This document shows positions 46,328 to 59,604 of a DNA stretch of 64,000 nt, piece by piece. Position 1 is the stretch's first letter. Each line of letters starts with the position of its first letter. The stretch spans positions 1 through 64,000 of the forward strand of contig JAWPHD010005122.1 of NCBI GenBank assembly GCA_037043455.1. The letters run 5' to 3'. The notes under the pieces are model-generated. The model was given only the letters and a program-made list of their open reading frames with translations, searched no databases and was not told the DNA's origin. The DNA comes from Cyrtodaria siliqua. Lineage: Eukaryota > Mollusca > Bivalvia > Adapedonta > Hiatellidae. The translations under genes were made by a program, and so were the position numbers.

Positions 46328-46881
46328 GATTATACCTAGAATGTTTTTATCATAGAAACATACACTCCATTGATTATGAAAAATCCTGTTATCCGTAACA
46401 ATGAAATTATCATACATACTGCATTAACGTATACGTCCGGCGTATTCAAACAGATAAAATGAGGACAAAAACGATTCAATTCAGAGGGTAACATACTTTC
46501 TGAATCATTGGTCATAATTTCGGAGCAAGAACATGATCAAAGTCAATCAATGTATATACAATCAGAATTTTTTTTAAAGACGATTCTTCGTTTGACTGAG
46601 ATTGCAAAACGGTCATAGATAATTATTAAATTGAAGTAATTAGTATTATTAAATAATATAAATTTAGTTTATTTTTAAAAAAATGTGATTGATTGTAACT
46701 GTTGCCTTTATCACCTGTTTTCACACGTATATTGGGTTCGCAATAATTCCTGTCACGAGAGTATAATAGTTGTATAAATAATACAATTGATGGCACCTAC
46801 ATACGTGTATAACAAGAATATTGATCCGTGTCTGGTCAGTTAGATCAGTGTGGAGATAATCGGAATATCGTTAAGGTGTTG

Positions 46882-48635
46882 AGGGTTTAAATCAAGGGTC
46901 TAGCGTGTAAAGGTAAATGTGTAAAGTTTATCCCATTTAAAATATGAATTAGAAGTGAGATTAATTGAAAATGAAAAAAGACTAGCATACTCAGTTTAAG
47001 TAAATTTGCACACAGCAATCTCTCTACTTTTGTTTTTCTACTGTCGCCATTTCAAAACAGTAAAACCGATCTATAATATGATAATAATTCAGTTCTTGCT
47101 TAGTTCCAAGGCGGTAGCCCTATTGTCAACCCTTTTGTGTTTGTGATGTCATTTGCATTTATTATTGCTTTCGTCTTCTTGTTTGTCTGTTTGCGTGTTT
47201 GTTTCTGCTTTTTGTGGTTGACTGTCCTCCTTGAATGCTACTTTCCCCGTCCGATATGTTTATATTTCTTTTAGGTTGCATTCGCATATATTTTGCTCCG
47301 TGTGTTGTGTCATTGGTCATCTCTTCTAGGATATTACGAGATAACTAAATACGCCGATCTTTTTAAATCCAATTTCATAACACTGTAGAGTGTATGATCT
47401 AATGAAAGTCACTACTTTCTGAGACGAACTTTAATATTAGTCATTTAAAACACTGAGGTAATTGTAACTCAGAAAGTTAGATGCTTAAAACGTTAATACC
47501 CACATCACAGGACAATGCGATTATACCTAGTCTCTATCATCAAGACACACTCAAGCTGACTGCGAGCGCCAGCGAGTCTGGTCTCACTGTTCTTTAAACA
47601 TTTTGACCGAAAGACGGCGCCAACCGTCAAAACTGACTGCGACGTGACGTCATTTTGATTGCAACATCAAAGTGCACGTTGAATTGCGCGCAACATTAGT
47701 TCCAATTGGATGTGTTTACGTCCTTATTAAATATACAATAAACTTCTTTTTATTGTAGTTTCTCTAAAAACATAATATAATCTTACAAAGTGATGTTTAA
47801 AATTTAATTTTTAGCATTAATCGTGGTCCGCTGACTATGTTTGGAGTAATTTTATTGCACAACATTGCGCGTAACGTCACGTATTTTTTGACGCCGTCGT
47901 GACGTAAGGGGTGATTCCCACGGATTTCCATAACAAACTGAAGTTGACGAATCAGAGGCCCGTGATTTTTTTTTGTCCACACCTCGTTTTGATGTCAACA
48001 TTTTTAAAGAAGCTTTACTCCAGACCATCGTTTAGACTTCTTTGAGAGAAGTCTCGCGAGAGGTCTGGGTGATCGAGACTAGATTATACCTAGAATGTTT
48101 TTATCATAGAAACATACACTCCATTGATTATGAAAAATCCTGTTATCCGTAACAATGAAATTATCATACATACTGCATTAACGTATACGTCCGGCGTATT
48201 CAAACAGATAAAATGAGGACAAAAACGATTCAATTCAGAGGGTAACATACTTTCTGAATCATTGGTCATAATTTCGGAGCAAGAACATGATCAAAGCCAA
48301 TCAATGTATATACAATCAGAAAAAAATTAAAAGACGATTCTTCGTTTGACTGAGATTGCAAAACGGTCATAGATAATTATTAAATTGAAGTAATTAGTAT
48401 TATTAAATAATATAAATTTAGTTTATTTTTAAAAAAATGTGATTGATTGTAACTGTTGCCTTTATCACCTGTTTTCACGCGTATATTGGGTTCGCAATAA
48501 TTCCTGTCACGAGAGTATAATAGTTGTATAAATAATACAATTGATGGCACCTACATACGTGTATAACAAGAATATTGATCCGTGTCTGGTCAGTTAGATC
48601 AGTGTGGAGATAATCGGAATATCGTTAAGGTGTTG
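46882..48635 (+). repeat. 1.75-kb tandem duplication, unit 2
   Basis: See 45134-46881. After this unit the sequence continues with the flank seen in the 31.6-kb paralogue (TGTTGCTCAGAC), which marks where unit 2 ends. Confidence 0.95.
47528..48081. mobile_element. MITE with long TIRs and 9-bp TSD (copy 2, by duplication)
   Basis: It is the copy of 45780-46327 carried by the tandem duplication, with the same GATTATACC flanks. It is 6 bp longer, mainly from a T-run. It is not an independent insertion. Confidence 0.85.
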
Positions 48636-49369
48636 CTCAGACTTTCATCAGTAAAAGGTGTCACTTCGAGAGTTATTCTGATAATTGGCAATAGTCTAGC
48701 CGATTTATTTTGTATCAAGAAATATCACATGGGTCAAGATGATTGGCAGATATTTGGTAGAGGATGACGATGTCGCATGTCTGAAATAATCTCATTGTAA
48801 ATTCAATAATCTTGTTTAAATAGTTTTCGAATAGGGTGTTTGTTTGGCAGTGCTCTAATGATTATGAATGTGGATTGAATTTGTGTCTCGTCGTTTGTCT
48901 CCCTTCAGTGAGGATGATTATTTGACGTGAAATGATCAGGCATTGTAAACATGCAATCTGTGTATTTACCAAAACTCAGATGGAGACGTCAGTATTCCTG
49001 TTCATCAATTACCATTTGAAACAGTGCTTGAGAAAGAATTACCATTTTAATCAGTGATTGAGAAAGAATTACTATTTTAATCAGTGACTGAGAAAGATGG
49101 GTATTAATGTTTCTGCCTAACAGGTTTAAAGCAAAAACAGGCTTTTATTTGTGTTTCTATTTAAAAATATGGCACGCTGGACTAGTTCAAATTAAGTACT
49201 TTTTGGCATCTATTTAAACATCACGTTCAATGTCATATACAATCAAACAGACACCTTAAAGTATACAGAATGCTTATATATTATCGGAAGACATTTTCGT
49301 GAACAAATAAGCACTTTCTAGCAAAATATAAATGCTGTTGATATACATTTGAAAAGCATGCAATATGTC

Positions 49370-49900
49370 CTACGATAAATACAAAACATATTGCTGTCTT
49401 GGTTTCATTGTTATTGAACGGTAGTGGAATGTGCTTGCTATCGTTCACAACCTCCAGCCCTGGGTTGAGCAGAACTCAATATTTAGAGTGTCTAGTACAG
49501 AAATTTGAGACAGCCAGAAAATGGTACACATATGACGGTGAACATGGAACTTTCAATGAGGTATTTTCACAAATGCCATGGCCTGAGGTAGTGGAACCAC
49601 CTATTCTACATCTGCAAATAAATATCGGGCTCAGTAATATTCAAAGATCGGAATGAAAAATAAATCTGATTGCAAGCACGGGGAAACGTTTTATCGCCGC
49701 CACACTGCACAGGCAACGCTACTGTGATATATAAAAAGAGTATGAAAGGAGAAATTCTAAAATCGCAGAACACTAAATTACAAAAATATAATGCAGTCTC
49801 TGTTTGACTGTTCATGAACGGTAGTAAATAATGCTTGCTACCGTTCACGTCTTCTAGCCCCGCGTTGAGCATAATTCAATATTTAAAATGTCATTAGTAC
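49370..49900 (-). repeat. R2 repeat copies in duplication copy 2
   Basis: Two hairpin modules (GAACGGTAGTGGAATGTGC and GAACGGTAGTAAATAATGC) frame a unit with TATCGCCGCCACACTGCACA. The order is as at 32690-33120 and 33790-33890, but without the intervening MITE. Confidence 0.8.
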
Positions 49901-51664
49901 AGAAATATGAGCTATCCCGAATATGTTTATCGTTTCACAATTTACAAGACAGTATTTGAGCATATTGTGGACATAGCAAATATAAATAATTAATATCATG
50001 GTATCCATTATAGACGAGTGTCTGTTTTATTCGTTGGCTTACAATATAACATATGGCTTGAGCACTTTCATGTATCATTACAATTACACGTTTTGATACA
50101 TAAAGCTGATTAAATAAAGATATTCATACAAGACTGATTACTCCTTGTCAGTATTATGAAACAAGTATGGGTTAACAAGATCATACAAACTCACTTCTTA
50201 TTAAACATTTATTTCAACATAATTTTGCCATGTAAGCTTTTCGGTTTGCAACTAGGTAAATTAGAGCGAGCGAGAGATGTTAAAAACATTTATTGTTAAA
50301 GTTGGTGTTTAATTTTGCGACGAGATGCAACATTAGAGTGGAAAAATCTACGTCAAACAAAGGGTGTCAATTCTGTAATAAATTTGGCATAAACAACGGG
50401 TTATGTACAGGGACGTTAGGCTATCAGTTGTTATGTGTATATGAAGTTTGGAAACAACTCATTTAAAACTGTTTGAAAAATGCAAGTAATGAAACTGTGT
50501 TACGCGACGCGACGCGACGAGACGGGACGAACATGTGTTACGGACAACGTGATTCCTATATAGACATAATTCCCTTTGTGAAAGCGGGTGTATTACAGAG
50601 ACTTTATAAAGATGTTTATATATTTCAATCATGTTTATTGCCCCGTATGTGTAAATTATACGCGATACTATTGCGTGCTAAATACAAATGAATTGCTCTC
50701 AAAACTCATTACATGGCAAAATTAGGAAATAACAAAAAGATCAGTATTATTACATATTTAAAATATAGATGTGTTTGCCTGTTATATTTAAATGTAAAAC
50801 GTATGTTAGCATTTAAATTGACGAGATATGTAACTTGCATTTGTGTCACCGAGAAACTAATCATATCCTTAAAGATGTGAACATATCTACCGAATTGTTT
50901 TATTCAGTCATTATATTAAACTGACACCGTGTGATTTGACCTCTTTATAAGACCATATCAGTAAATTGCTAATAATTTGTGAAAACAACTGTTCAATTGT
51001 CGTTTTTGTTTTACTAGTTTTGAAAATAGGCATATGTTACGCTTAAATCTGCAGGGACGTATCTGTTATCAATAGATTATGTAGGTCAATGTATTTGATT
51101 GAACGGTTCATTTAGTTTTAAGGACTGGCTGGATAAGTTTTGAAATGTTCAAGTCTAAGAATTTTATTTTTTAAATCATAGTTTTGTTTGACAGTGTAAT
51201 TGTTTTTGCATTTTAGATATGTATATGATTTAAGACAGTAACATATCAAATGTTAAGCACTTTTTTTTCATATTTGTCCCTCATTTGTGATCGTTATTTG
51301 TTGTCAACAAAATAGGGAGTACGGGTAGCTCTGAGAAGAATTTAAAAAATAATAATATTTCTGTTTTTCAGTAGCAGAAGACATATATAAAAGTAGATAC
51401 TGAGGTAATTTTAAATTCGATATCTATGTCAAACTCGTGTGTACAGTGTTTTACAGTGAAAATGTAAAAATTACTAAAAAAAATGTGTGTAATTTAAAGA
51501 AGTTTTAATAAAAAAATATTAGAAGCCTAAGTAAATGGGTGAGGTAAGGTCCATACATGTTCCCTTTTTAAAGTAAAAAGACGAATGCCGATTACAATTG
51601 TTTGTGATTGTTTTGAACTATAAACTGGCTTATAAAACTGGACTGTATGCTTGTACTTTCTTAA

Positions 51665-51925
51665 CTATCCATCATATATGACACTATGGATATCTTGATT
51701 ATGATTTAAGAATATTAGGAATGTATTAACCATTGAGTGTTTGTCGGATTTGTAGTATTGTTTTGTATATGGATGTTTGCGTTTGTGCGCATGAGTATGA
51801 ATGTATTTATAACTTTTATAGCATTATTGCTCGAAGGCCACATTGAAAATAAGTGTATGTATTTTGTATGCATAACTAAATGTGTTTTAACCTTCGTTAA
51901 ATAAAGAAATTATAATTATTTTATT
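51665..51925 (+). repeat. 3' tail of a non-LTR retrotransposon (in duplication copy 2)
   Basis: Paralogue of 40375-40615 with the same AACCTTCGTTAAATAAAG end. Confidence 0.6.
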
Positions 51926-52524
51926 ATTTATCCATATACGGCAAATGCGTATGAAAGGAAATGGTTCTTCTACAAAGAAAACGGGTGGTTATTGTATAAA
52001 GCCAAATTCAACATTCCTGTTCATAAGTTCGCTTTAAATCAGTGGTTGAGCAAGATAAATAAAAACTCTGTACTTTCTTTCGATAAAAATGTATACAACC
52101 TAAGAGAGAGACCTTTTTGTTGTTTCTATTTTAATCCACTGTGTTGATAGTTTCGGCATCATGTGCATCATTATGTGAAATATCGGTTAAAATCGTGCTC
52201 AAATTGTAAGGTATACAAACCGTTTATATATTATAGGATGGCAGGCTTATGAACAAATTTGCACTTTTTGATAACAATATGAAATTCAATGCTGTTGATT
52301 TTAGATTTTCCATTACCCATGTGAAACGCGGTTTACCCTATCCGATATGAAAGAAACACCATTTCTAAAACAACTGACGACAAGGTATATATATAACTTA
52401 TATATTTTGAGAATCCAAACTCTATAGACACAATAAGAACGGCTTTAACCAGCCAGGCCAAAACCCAAACAAGTGACAAGTGTCGTCGTGCTCATACAAT
52501 AAGGTACATCTTATATAAGTAGAT

Positions 52525-52975
52525 ATAAAAGTCGAACAGGAAATGTAGCATTCAAGGATCACAGTAAATAGCAAACACGCACAGAACAAAACAACAACTA
52601 CACAGATGAATACAGTGCAAGACATGACATCACAAACCTAAAACGGTTGACCACAGGGCTACCGCAATAGAACGGTCAGTCGCAAACAACACAACTGTGG
52701 TGGGGGAGGTGTGGGGAGGGGTTAAACTAGGTTCTATGGTGCATCAAACATCATTGATACCTGACTGTCTTCCCAATAAAACGGGACAGCGTAAATAACG
52801 ATATGATCCCTGTCAAGTTATATTCTCTAACAAACAATACAGCGTTAGTAGGTAATAAAGTGTAATACATAAATGATCATATGCATATTTATATAAAAAC
52901 AAAAGCATAGAAAGACACACAGCAATTAATCAATGACTTGTAGAAGCCAGAGCAACAACATGTTACTACCGTTTT
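52525..52975 (-). repeat. R1 repeat, near full-length copy
   Basis: AGTCGAACAGGAAATGTAGC to AGAAGCCAGAGCAACAAC follows the R1 order. It carries an expanded G-rich stretch (GGTGGGGGAGG) where other copies have GGGGGTTT. Confidence 0.8.
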
Positions 52976-53211
52976 GCTCTTTCTCCGTCCAGTATACACA
53001 TTAGCTGAACGTTATTGCTGGTATAGATTTAAATGTATCAGTATACAGCATATTAGGTGTAAAGACACTTAAAACACAAACTGGTTATTGCTGGTAAAGG
53101 ACGAACGGAGATAAGGCGACTTCTTCTGTAAGGGCATGTTCCTACTTCGAGCACTGCTAGTCGTAATTGTCGTTTTACGGCACATCGACACATAAATAGG
53201 TCATATTGAAA

Positions 53212-53697
53212 AAAATATATAAAAATATCGGACAGGGAAAGTAGCATTCAAGGAGAACAGTCAACCACAAAACACAGAAACAAACAAGCAAACAAGAAGG
53301 CAAAAGTAATAAAAAATGCACACGACCTCACAAACACAAAATGGTTGACAATAGGTCTACCGACTTGGAACGGTCAGTGGCAAAGTAGGCCACTGGGGGT
53401 TTAAACCGGTTCTAGGGTGCACCAAAACTCACACTTACCCTATTGTCATCCCATTAAAACAGGACAGTGTAAATAAAGAATTCCCCGCCATGATCTAATC
53501 TCCAACTAACCAGGCAGCAACAATAGGCAATATAAGTAAAACACAAATATGCTCGTGTAAATATAATACAAAAAAACAATGCGTAAAAAGCCACAATGAA
53601 GGTACTCAATGACTTGGCAGAAGCCAGAGCAACAAGAGATAAACCATTAAGGGCACGACAAGAAGGATCATACACAAACATCAAACTCCACCGTCCA
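53212..53697 (-). repeat. R1 repeat, near full-length copy
   Basis: It runs from ATATCGGACAGGGAAAGTAG to ACAAACATCAAACTCC and is the best-preserved R1 copy. It directly precedes the 41-bp minisatellite and is missing at the equivalent place in copy 1. Confidence 0.85.
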
Positions 53698-53722
53698 ATT
53701 AGCCACATCAGCACTAAGAGGC

Positions 53723-54474
53723 CGTTTTGCGCCCAATAATAGTTATCATTCTAAAACCACCGGCCGTTTGGAGCCAATAAGAGTTATCATTCTAAAACCA
53801 CCGGCTGTTTGGCGCCAATAAGAGTTATCATTATAAAACCACCGGCCGTTTGGCGCCTATAAGAGTTATCATTCCTAAAACCACCGGCCGTTTGGCGCCA
53901 ATACAAAATTCATTCTAAAACCAGCGGCCGTTTGGCGCCACTAAGAGTTATCATTCTAAAACCACCGGCTGTTTGGCGCCAATAAGAGTTATCATTTTAT
54001 AACCACCGGCCGTTTGGCGCCTATAAGAGTTATCATTCTAAAACCACCGGCCGTTTGGGCGCCAATAAAATATATCATTCTAAAACCAGCGGCCGTTTGG
54101 CGCCAATAAGAGTTATCATTCTAAAACAACCGAACCACTGGCAGTTTAGCCTCAAGAGTTATCATTCTAAAAACCACCGGACGTATAGCGCCAATAACAG
54201 TTATCATTCTAAACCACCGGCTGTTTGGCGCCAATAAGAGTTATCATTATAAAACCACGGCCATTTGACGCCTATAAGAGTTATCATTCTAAAACCACCG
54301 GCTGTTTGGCGCCAATAAAAGTTATCATTCTAAAACCAGCGGCCGTTAGGCGCCAATAACAGTTATCATTCTAAAACCACCAAACCTACGGCCGTTTGGC
54401 GCCAATAAAAGTTATCATTCTAAACGTCCTGCCGATTGTTGTCAATAAGAGTTATTATTCTAAAACCATCATTC
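53723..54474 (+). repeat. 41-bp minisatellite, about 18 units
   Basis: Same unit as 41032-41358. Several units share paired variants (CGGCTGTTTGG, CGCCTATAAGAG) in the same order, suggesting a higher-order repeat of a few units. Confidence 0.9.
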
Positions 54475-54971
54475 CTTACACTGAGATATACAAGGCTGTC
54501 ACAAGAACCTTCTCAAATGCGGCAGAGATGCAACACATTCTGATAAAAACTAATATGGCATTCTTTTGGAACTATAAATCCCCTTAACGACTTGCTCTGA
54601 CATATATTTGATAGCAAAGCTGCAAACAATATTGAAACACGCACGGCATTACAATAAACAGACATTTCATTCCCCTATGAAACATACATTGAACAGTACA
54701 TGTCCGTTAAACGATTGTCTGTTATATTAAAATGCTAATTCGTTTATTAAGTTAAACATGTTAAATGCTATTTCGTTTATTAAGTTATTTAATACAACTA
54801 GAATGCGACCCGCGGGAATATGATCGTGATATACAAATTACTTTTATGTCTTTGTACGAAGACAGTGGTCTCTATACAGAGACAGTGTTTCTGCCATAAT
54901 GCAGTATACATAGGTGTAACAATATTTAAACAGGAGGATTTCTTATATGTTTGCAGATGTGTACTTTTAAA

Positions 54972-54973
<2 letters not shown>

Positions 54974-55013
<40 letters not shown>

Positions 55014-55014
55014 T
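54974..55014 (+). repeat. (CA)n/(TA)n microsatellite
   Basis: Paralogue of the tract at 41851, with a longer uninterrupted CA run. Confidence 0.9.
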
Positions 55015-55286
55015 ATCTTTTAAAACAAAATTGGACTATTTATTGCAATGTTTTTTGTGTCAGTATACATATCACGTGTTTCTACCTACAGCGAGATATG
55101 CGCAAAATTGCCGTCACTAGAGAGTGTGTAAATATACAAACGGTTTTAAAAGCTACTGAGATTAAAGGCTAAACGTTGTCTTTTGATAAGTAATGGTTCT
55201 AACATGTTATCAAATGTTCATGAAATGTGTACATACTGTAGATGACTGTACATGATTTTCAATTTAAAATGATTATGCCTTGTTTT

Positions 55287-55510
55287 GTAGAGAATATAAC
55301 CTGGTGGAGATACATTTATTTACACTGTTCCGTTTTATTCGGATGACAATAGGATAAGAGTGAGGTTTGGTGTACCGTGTTAACCTGGCTTAAACAGTTG
55401 TTTATATTTGATGTCTTATCTTGCCTTTTATTAATCTATATATGTAATTGTTGTTTGTTTCTGTGTGTGTCTGAGGTCGAATTTTGCCCTTGAATGCCAT
55501 ATCTACTTTT
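55287..55510 (+). repeat. R1 repeat, diverged copy
   Basis: Paralogue of 42205-42430 in duplication copy 2. Confidence 0.7.
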
Positions 55511-56349
55511 TCAGATTTTCGGTCTTAACGTGCTTTGCTTTTATCGCTGACTATATATACATATTCATCATGGACTGAATCAGCACAGTCGGTGTTTATC
55601 CGCAAAAAATTGTCCCCTTTGTTGCGGTTGGAAATGACGAAATGGCAACATCTCAATGACGTCATCAGCCGAGCAGACGGGAAATACAAAACAAATGCAT
55701 GTTATCAAATTGTAATCTATAACCATTGTCGAGAATATAATTATAAACATTTGCTAATTAAATGTCCTTCGAATGTTAATTTAATTCATTTACAAAACAA
55801 GATATCATCAGCTGCCGAAGGCAGACGGAAACCGGTTGCCGTAGAGAACGGAAACTAATTTACGTCGCCACATTTTCCCTCCCCTAACAATATGTTCCCT
55901 GTGAAACACTTAACAAAAGCTTTAAAGCCCATTTCCGGAAATCAATTATTTTTCTATGCATGTTGTCGTTAACAAACGTAAAAAAAATAATAATAAATAA
56001 AAATAATATAAAATACTGTGTTATCTAGTTGTTTGTTTGTATTTGGGTTGGGATAGGGGTTGGGGCACGAGGGATTCCCTCCTACATTATGTTCCTTTGA
56101 AATTTCACAAAAGCTTTAAAGCCAATCTCTGCAAATGCACTTTTTTCAGGCAGATGTCGTTCACACGTGTAAACAAACTAATAAAACAAAACATAAATAA
56201 GACGATTTTTATGAAGTACCTTGTGGGGGAGAGGGGGTTTGGGTGGGGGTCGGGGTGGAACTTCTCCAGCAAGGACTAACATAACTTCTGACTTCTAACT
56301 ACTGTTAAGGTAGACCCTTTGGAAACAACAAACAAAACCAGGAAAATAA

Positions 56350-56600
56350 AGTAGCAGACTCGTTTTAGTGAGTCTGTTCATGAGTGAGGCATAAGCGGCA
56401 ACATCGTTCACACACCCTAGCAAAGGCTTAAGCGGTATTCTACCTCAATGTCACATACATTGGGTTCGTAAATCCTAAAGGACCAGTAAAAATATCACTA
56501 CTGATTAGTAGCACGGGGAGACATTCTACAGCTGCCACACTGCACTAAACAAACGCTAGCGTGAATGTTTATGAATGTCGCATACTTTGCTTATTCCATG
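56350..56600 (-). repeat. R3 repeat monomer
   Basis: Paralogue of 43265-43490, with an added 30-bp segment near 56445. Confidence 0.8.
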
Positions 56601-56844
56601 TACTTAAAGTTTATTTTGTATCATATTGCAACGCACTGCATGCATTGCTTAGTGTTTACCGTTACTCTTTGATTGTGCGATGCCAGACATATTATGGAAC
56701 ATATAATGATGTCTACTTAAATCCTGAATAGAAAGTAACCCTTTAATGTCTGCTTAAGTCGGGTATTGCCGTGCCCTTAAAGGTGTATTCTCAGGTAATA
56801 AGACTCTGCCAAATCATTGAGTACTTACTTTGTGATTGTCTATA

Positions 56845-58160
56845 TGTTTTTCATAACACTATAACGTGTATGGACTAATGGAAGTCACTAATTTATGAGA
56901 TGAACTTATTATACATTTAAAACATCCAGATAATTATATCTCAGAATGGTCGATATTAAAACTTTAATACAAACATCACAGAAAAAAAAAATATAATGTT
57001 TTTATCATAAAAACATCCTCTTCATTGATTGTGAACAATCCTGTTATCTCTAACAATGAAATTATCATGCATACTGCATTACGTCCTGTGTTTTGAAGCA
57101 GTAAAGTGAGAACAAAAACGATTCAATTCGTGGGTAACATACTTTCTGAATCATTGGTCATAATTACGGAGCAAGAAAGTGATCAAATCAGAAAAACTTG
57201 ACAGAGGGTCCTTCGTTTTACTGAGATTACAAAATAATAATAGATAATTATTCAATTAAAGTAATTAGTATTATTAAATAATATAAATATAGTTTACTTT
57301 TAATAAAATGCAATCAGAAAAACTTTACAGAGGGTCACAGTCTTCGTTTGACTGAGATTGCAAAATGGTCATAGATAATTATTAAATTGAAATAAGTAGT
57401 TTTATTAAATAATATAAATTTAGTTTATTGTGAATGAAATGTGATTGATTGTGACTGTTGCCTTTATCGCTTGTTTTAAAAGACGTGTATTGGGTTCGCA
57501 ATAATTCCTGTCCCGAGAGTAGTTTACTAGTTGTATAGGTCTAGGTGATTTATTTTGTATCGAGAAATAGCACATCGGTCGAGATGCTTGACAGATATTT
57601 GGCAGAGGATGACGAGGTCGCACGTCTCAAATAATCTCATTGCAATTTCAATTTTCTTTTTTAAATAGTTTTCGAGTAGGATGTTTGTTTAACAGTGCTC
57701 TAATGATTATGAAGAAGAAGAAGAAAATCTATTGATGTAAAATATTACATAGTTTTTCATCATATAAATACACATTTACAAATATAATTTAACCATATTG
57801 ACAATATTAGTACAATTTCACCTTTTTATCAAAATTGCGTGAAAAAGTACAGATAACACGAATAAAAACAATCACACAAAAAAAAAAACAGACAAAAAAC
57901 TAAAAAGAAACCATATATATATATATATATGGGGAAAATCTAATGCATTACAATAGAACGACTTTTATATCGTGAGGATGATAGAGCTTATGAATGTGGA
58001 TTGAAACTTTGTCTCGTCGTTTGTCTTCCTTAAGTGAGGATGATTATTTGACGTGAAATGATCAATCATGATAAACATGCAATCTGTGAATTTACCAAAA
58101 CTCAGATGGAGACGTCAACATTCTTGTTCATCAATTACCATTTGAATGTTTTTTTTAGAA
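56845..58160 (+). repeat. Start of segmental duplication copy 3
   Basis: 56845-57660 and 58005-58150 match 47385-48840 and 48875-49020 but are more diverged. The copy lacks the MITE and repeats a segment of about 110 bp (GACAGAGGGTC.. near 57185 and 57320). About 290 bp of A/T-rich DNA starting with (GAA)n is inserted at about 57712-58000. Confidence 0.8.
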
Positions 58161-59120
58161 TATTAGAAAACATGTTTAAATAGACTGATATGCATTATCT
58201 CAATGAATACTAGTATGATTCTTAACTAGAAGACTTATATCGTGGACAGGATATCGAGAAAATTGTGAATAAAAGACAGCGTTTTGGCACAATCTGGTAC
58301 ACTTTAAGATTGGAAGAACTCATACAAATTGTGAAAACAGAGTAGGAAAAACAATAAATATAGTATCAAAACAATCGTATTTAACGCCTAAGTTTGGAAA
58401 CAGTTCATCACCCCGTACCCTACTTACTCTTCGATTGTTAATGCATATTTCAACTTTTAAGACTTTGTATATGTTCCATTTTCAAATTCGATGTTACTCA
58501 CGTGAGTATTGGATTATGCGGCTGTACGCCGCCGGTGGAGAATGTGTTCAGAATATGGCAATACGTTATTGCGTACAGTTTTTATTAAACATAATCTACT
58601 TAATGATTCGACTGATTATTATCAATATTACATGTAAATGCATAGATAGACTCAACCGCACAGTAATATAAATGCATAGATAGACTCAACCGCACAAACA
58701 TCAACTTAAAGGAACACTGTCCGTAAGTGATCAGATATTGAGCATAACCAAATAACTGGCTGATATTTATTCAGTGAAATGTTTACATGAAAACATCAAA
58801 CACAAATAAGTCTTTCGTGAGTTTGAAAAGAAAATGTTTTATTTATTTACTGATATTTGATCAGCTACAGGAAATGAACTTGTTACACAAAATCCGCAAA
58901 CTAAATATATGAAAAACACATTTAGCGACTTTGGTCGACACGTTTGGAACAATATACTGGTCGACATACTTTCTCTTCCTACTATCCAGTCATTTAAATA
59001 TAATTATAAAAATTGTTTGTTGCAAAATGCATATTGATATGAATGATATTAAAGTAAATATGTTTTTATATTTTTGCTTGGTTATATATGTACATTATGT
59101 AAGACTATTACGATTTCTTC
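58160..59120. other. AT-rich DNA, nothing recognised
   Basis: An 18-bp phrase, TGCATAGATAGACTCAACC, is repeated at 58637 and 58672. No gene or element ends were found. Confidence 0.4.
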
Positions 59121-59124
59121 TATA

Positions 59125-59330
59125 TTCAAATAGAATTGAGTGTTTGTCGAAGATTGAATGTTACTTTTATTGTTAGTGTATTTGTTAAAAAAAACTAAAT
59201 GTTTGTTAATTTATATACAGAAGGCCGCTTTGAAAATATGATGTCTATTTCTTGATATTATGTCATAATGTTTTAACCTTCTTTAAAGAAAGAATGTATT
59301 ATTATTATTATTATTATTATTGTTTTTAAA
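59125..59330 (+). repeat. LINE-type 3' tail ending in (TTA)n
   Basis: GAGTGTTTGTCG, AGGCCGCTTTGAAAAT and GTTTTAACCTTCTTTAAAG are followed by (TTA)n and match the tails at 40.4 and 51.7 kb. Confidence 0.65.
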
Positions 59331-59369
59331 CAATACGATCCCGTAATATTTGCATTTTTTGCTGATCAT

Positions 59370-59590
59370 GTGTTATGAAGCCTGCGTATCACAAGTAACA
59401 GCCAAAAGACTAAATTAAAAAGCAGACAACATATCCTATAAGTGGTTAAACAATACCCAGAGCCTTGTATAGGCCGGAGAAGTGGAACCACCGAATCAAA
59501 AATTAAGTAAGAAAACAAAAGAAATTGAAAATGTATCACCGATAACTAAATATAAGTATCGGGCTCAGCGATCAAAGACGAACTAATAAA
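59370..59590 (-). repeat. R2 repeat, internal fragment
   Basis: It is the reverse complement of 11020-11260: AGTATCGGGCTCAGCGATC, AGTGGAACCACC, and TATGAAGCCTGCGTATCA at the left. The hairpin module is absent. Confidence 0.7.
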
Positions 59591-59604
59591 GTACTTACAA
59601 AAGC

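Larger units (their letters stand above)
45134..46881 (+). repeat. 1.75-kb tandem duplication, unit 1
   Basis: It is nearly identical to 46882-48635 (1754 bp), with few substitutions and small homopolymer indels. Both units include an R1 piece and a 548/554-bp MITE. The shared TTG at the left edge, junction and right edge indicates 3-bp microhomology. Confidence 0.95.
46590..56840 (+). repeat. Segmental duplication, copy 2
   Basis: It is collinear with 31579-34050 and 38085-43768, as described for copy 1. It carries its own extra material: the 1.75-kb duplication, two R1 copies at 52.5-53.7 kb and an enlarged 41-bp minisatellite. It lacks the 4-kb mobile block and the R3 array. Confidence 0.85.

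Noticed and set aside
50473..50691. 72-codon open frame in duplication copy 2
   Set aside because: Copy 1 (38510-38690) has an in-frame stop and no sign of selection on codons.
54055..54237. Repetitive open frame with SYHSK-type units
   Set aside because: It is a by-product of the 41-bp minisatellite.
55535..55858. 107-codon open frame
   Set aside because: The paralogous region at 42480-42740 does not keep the frame, no domain is seen, and the DNA is non-coding duplication sequence.
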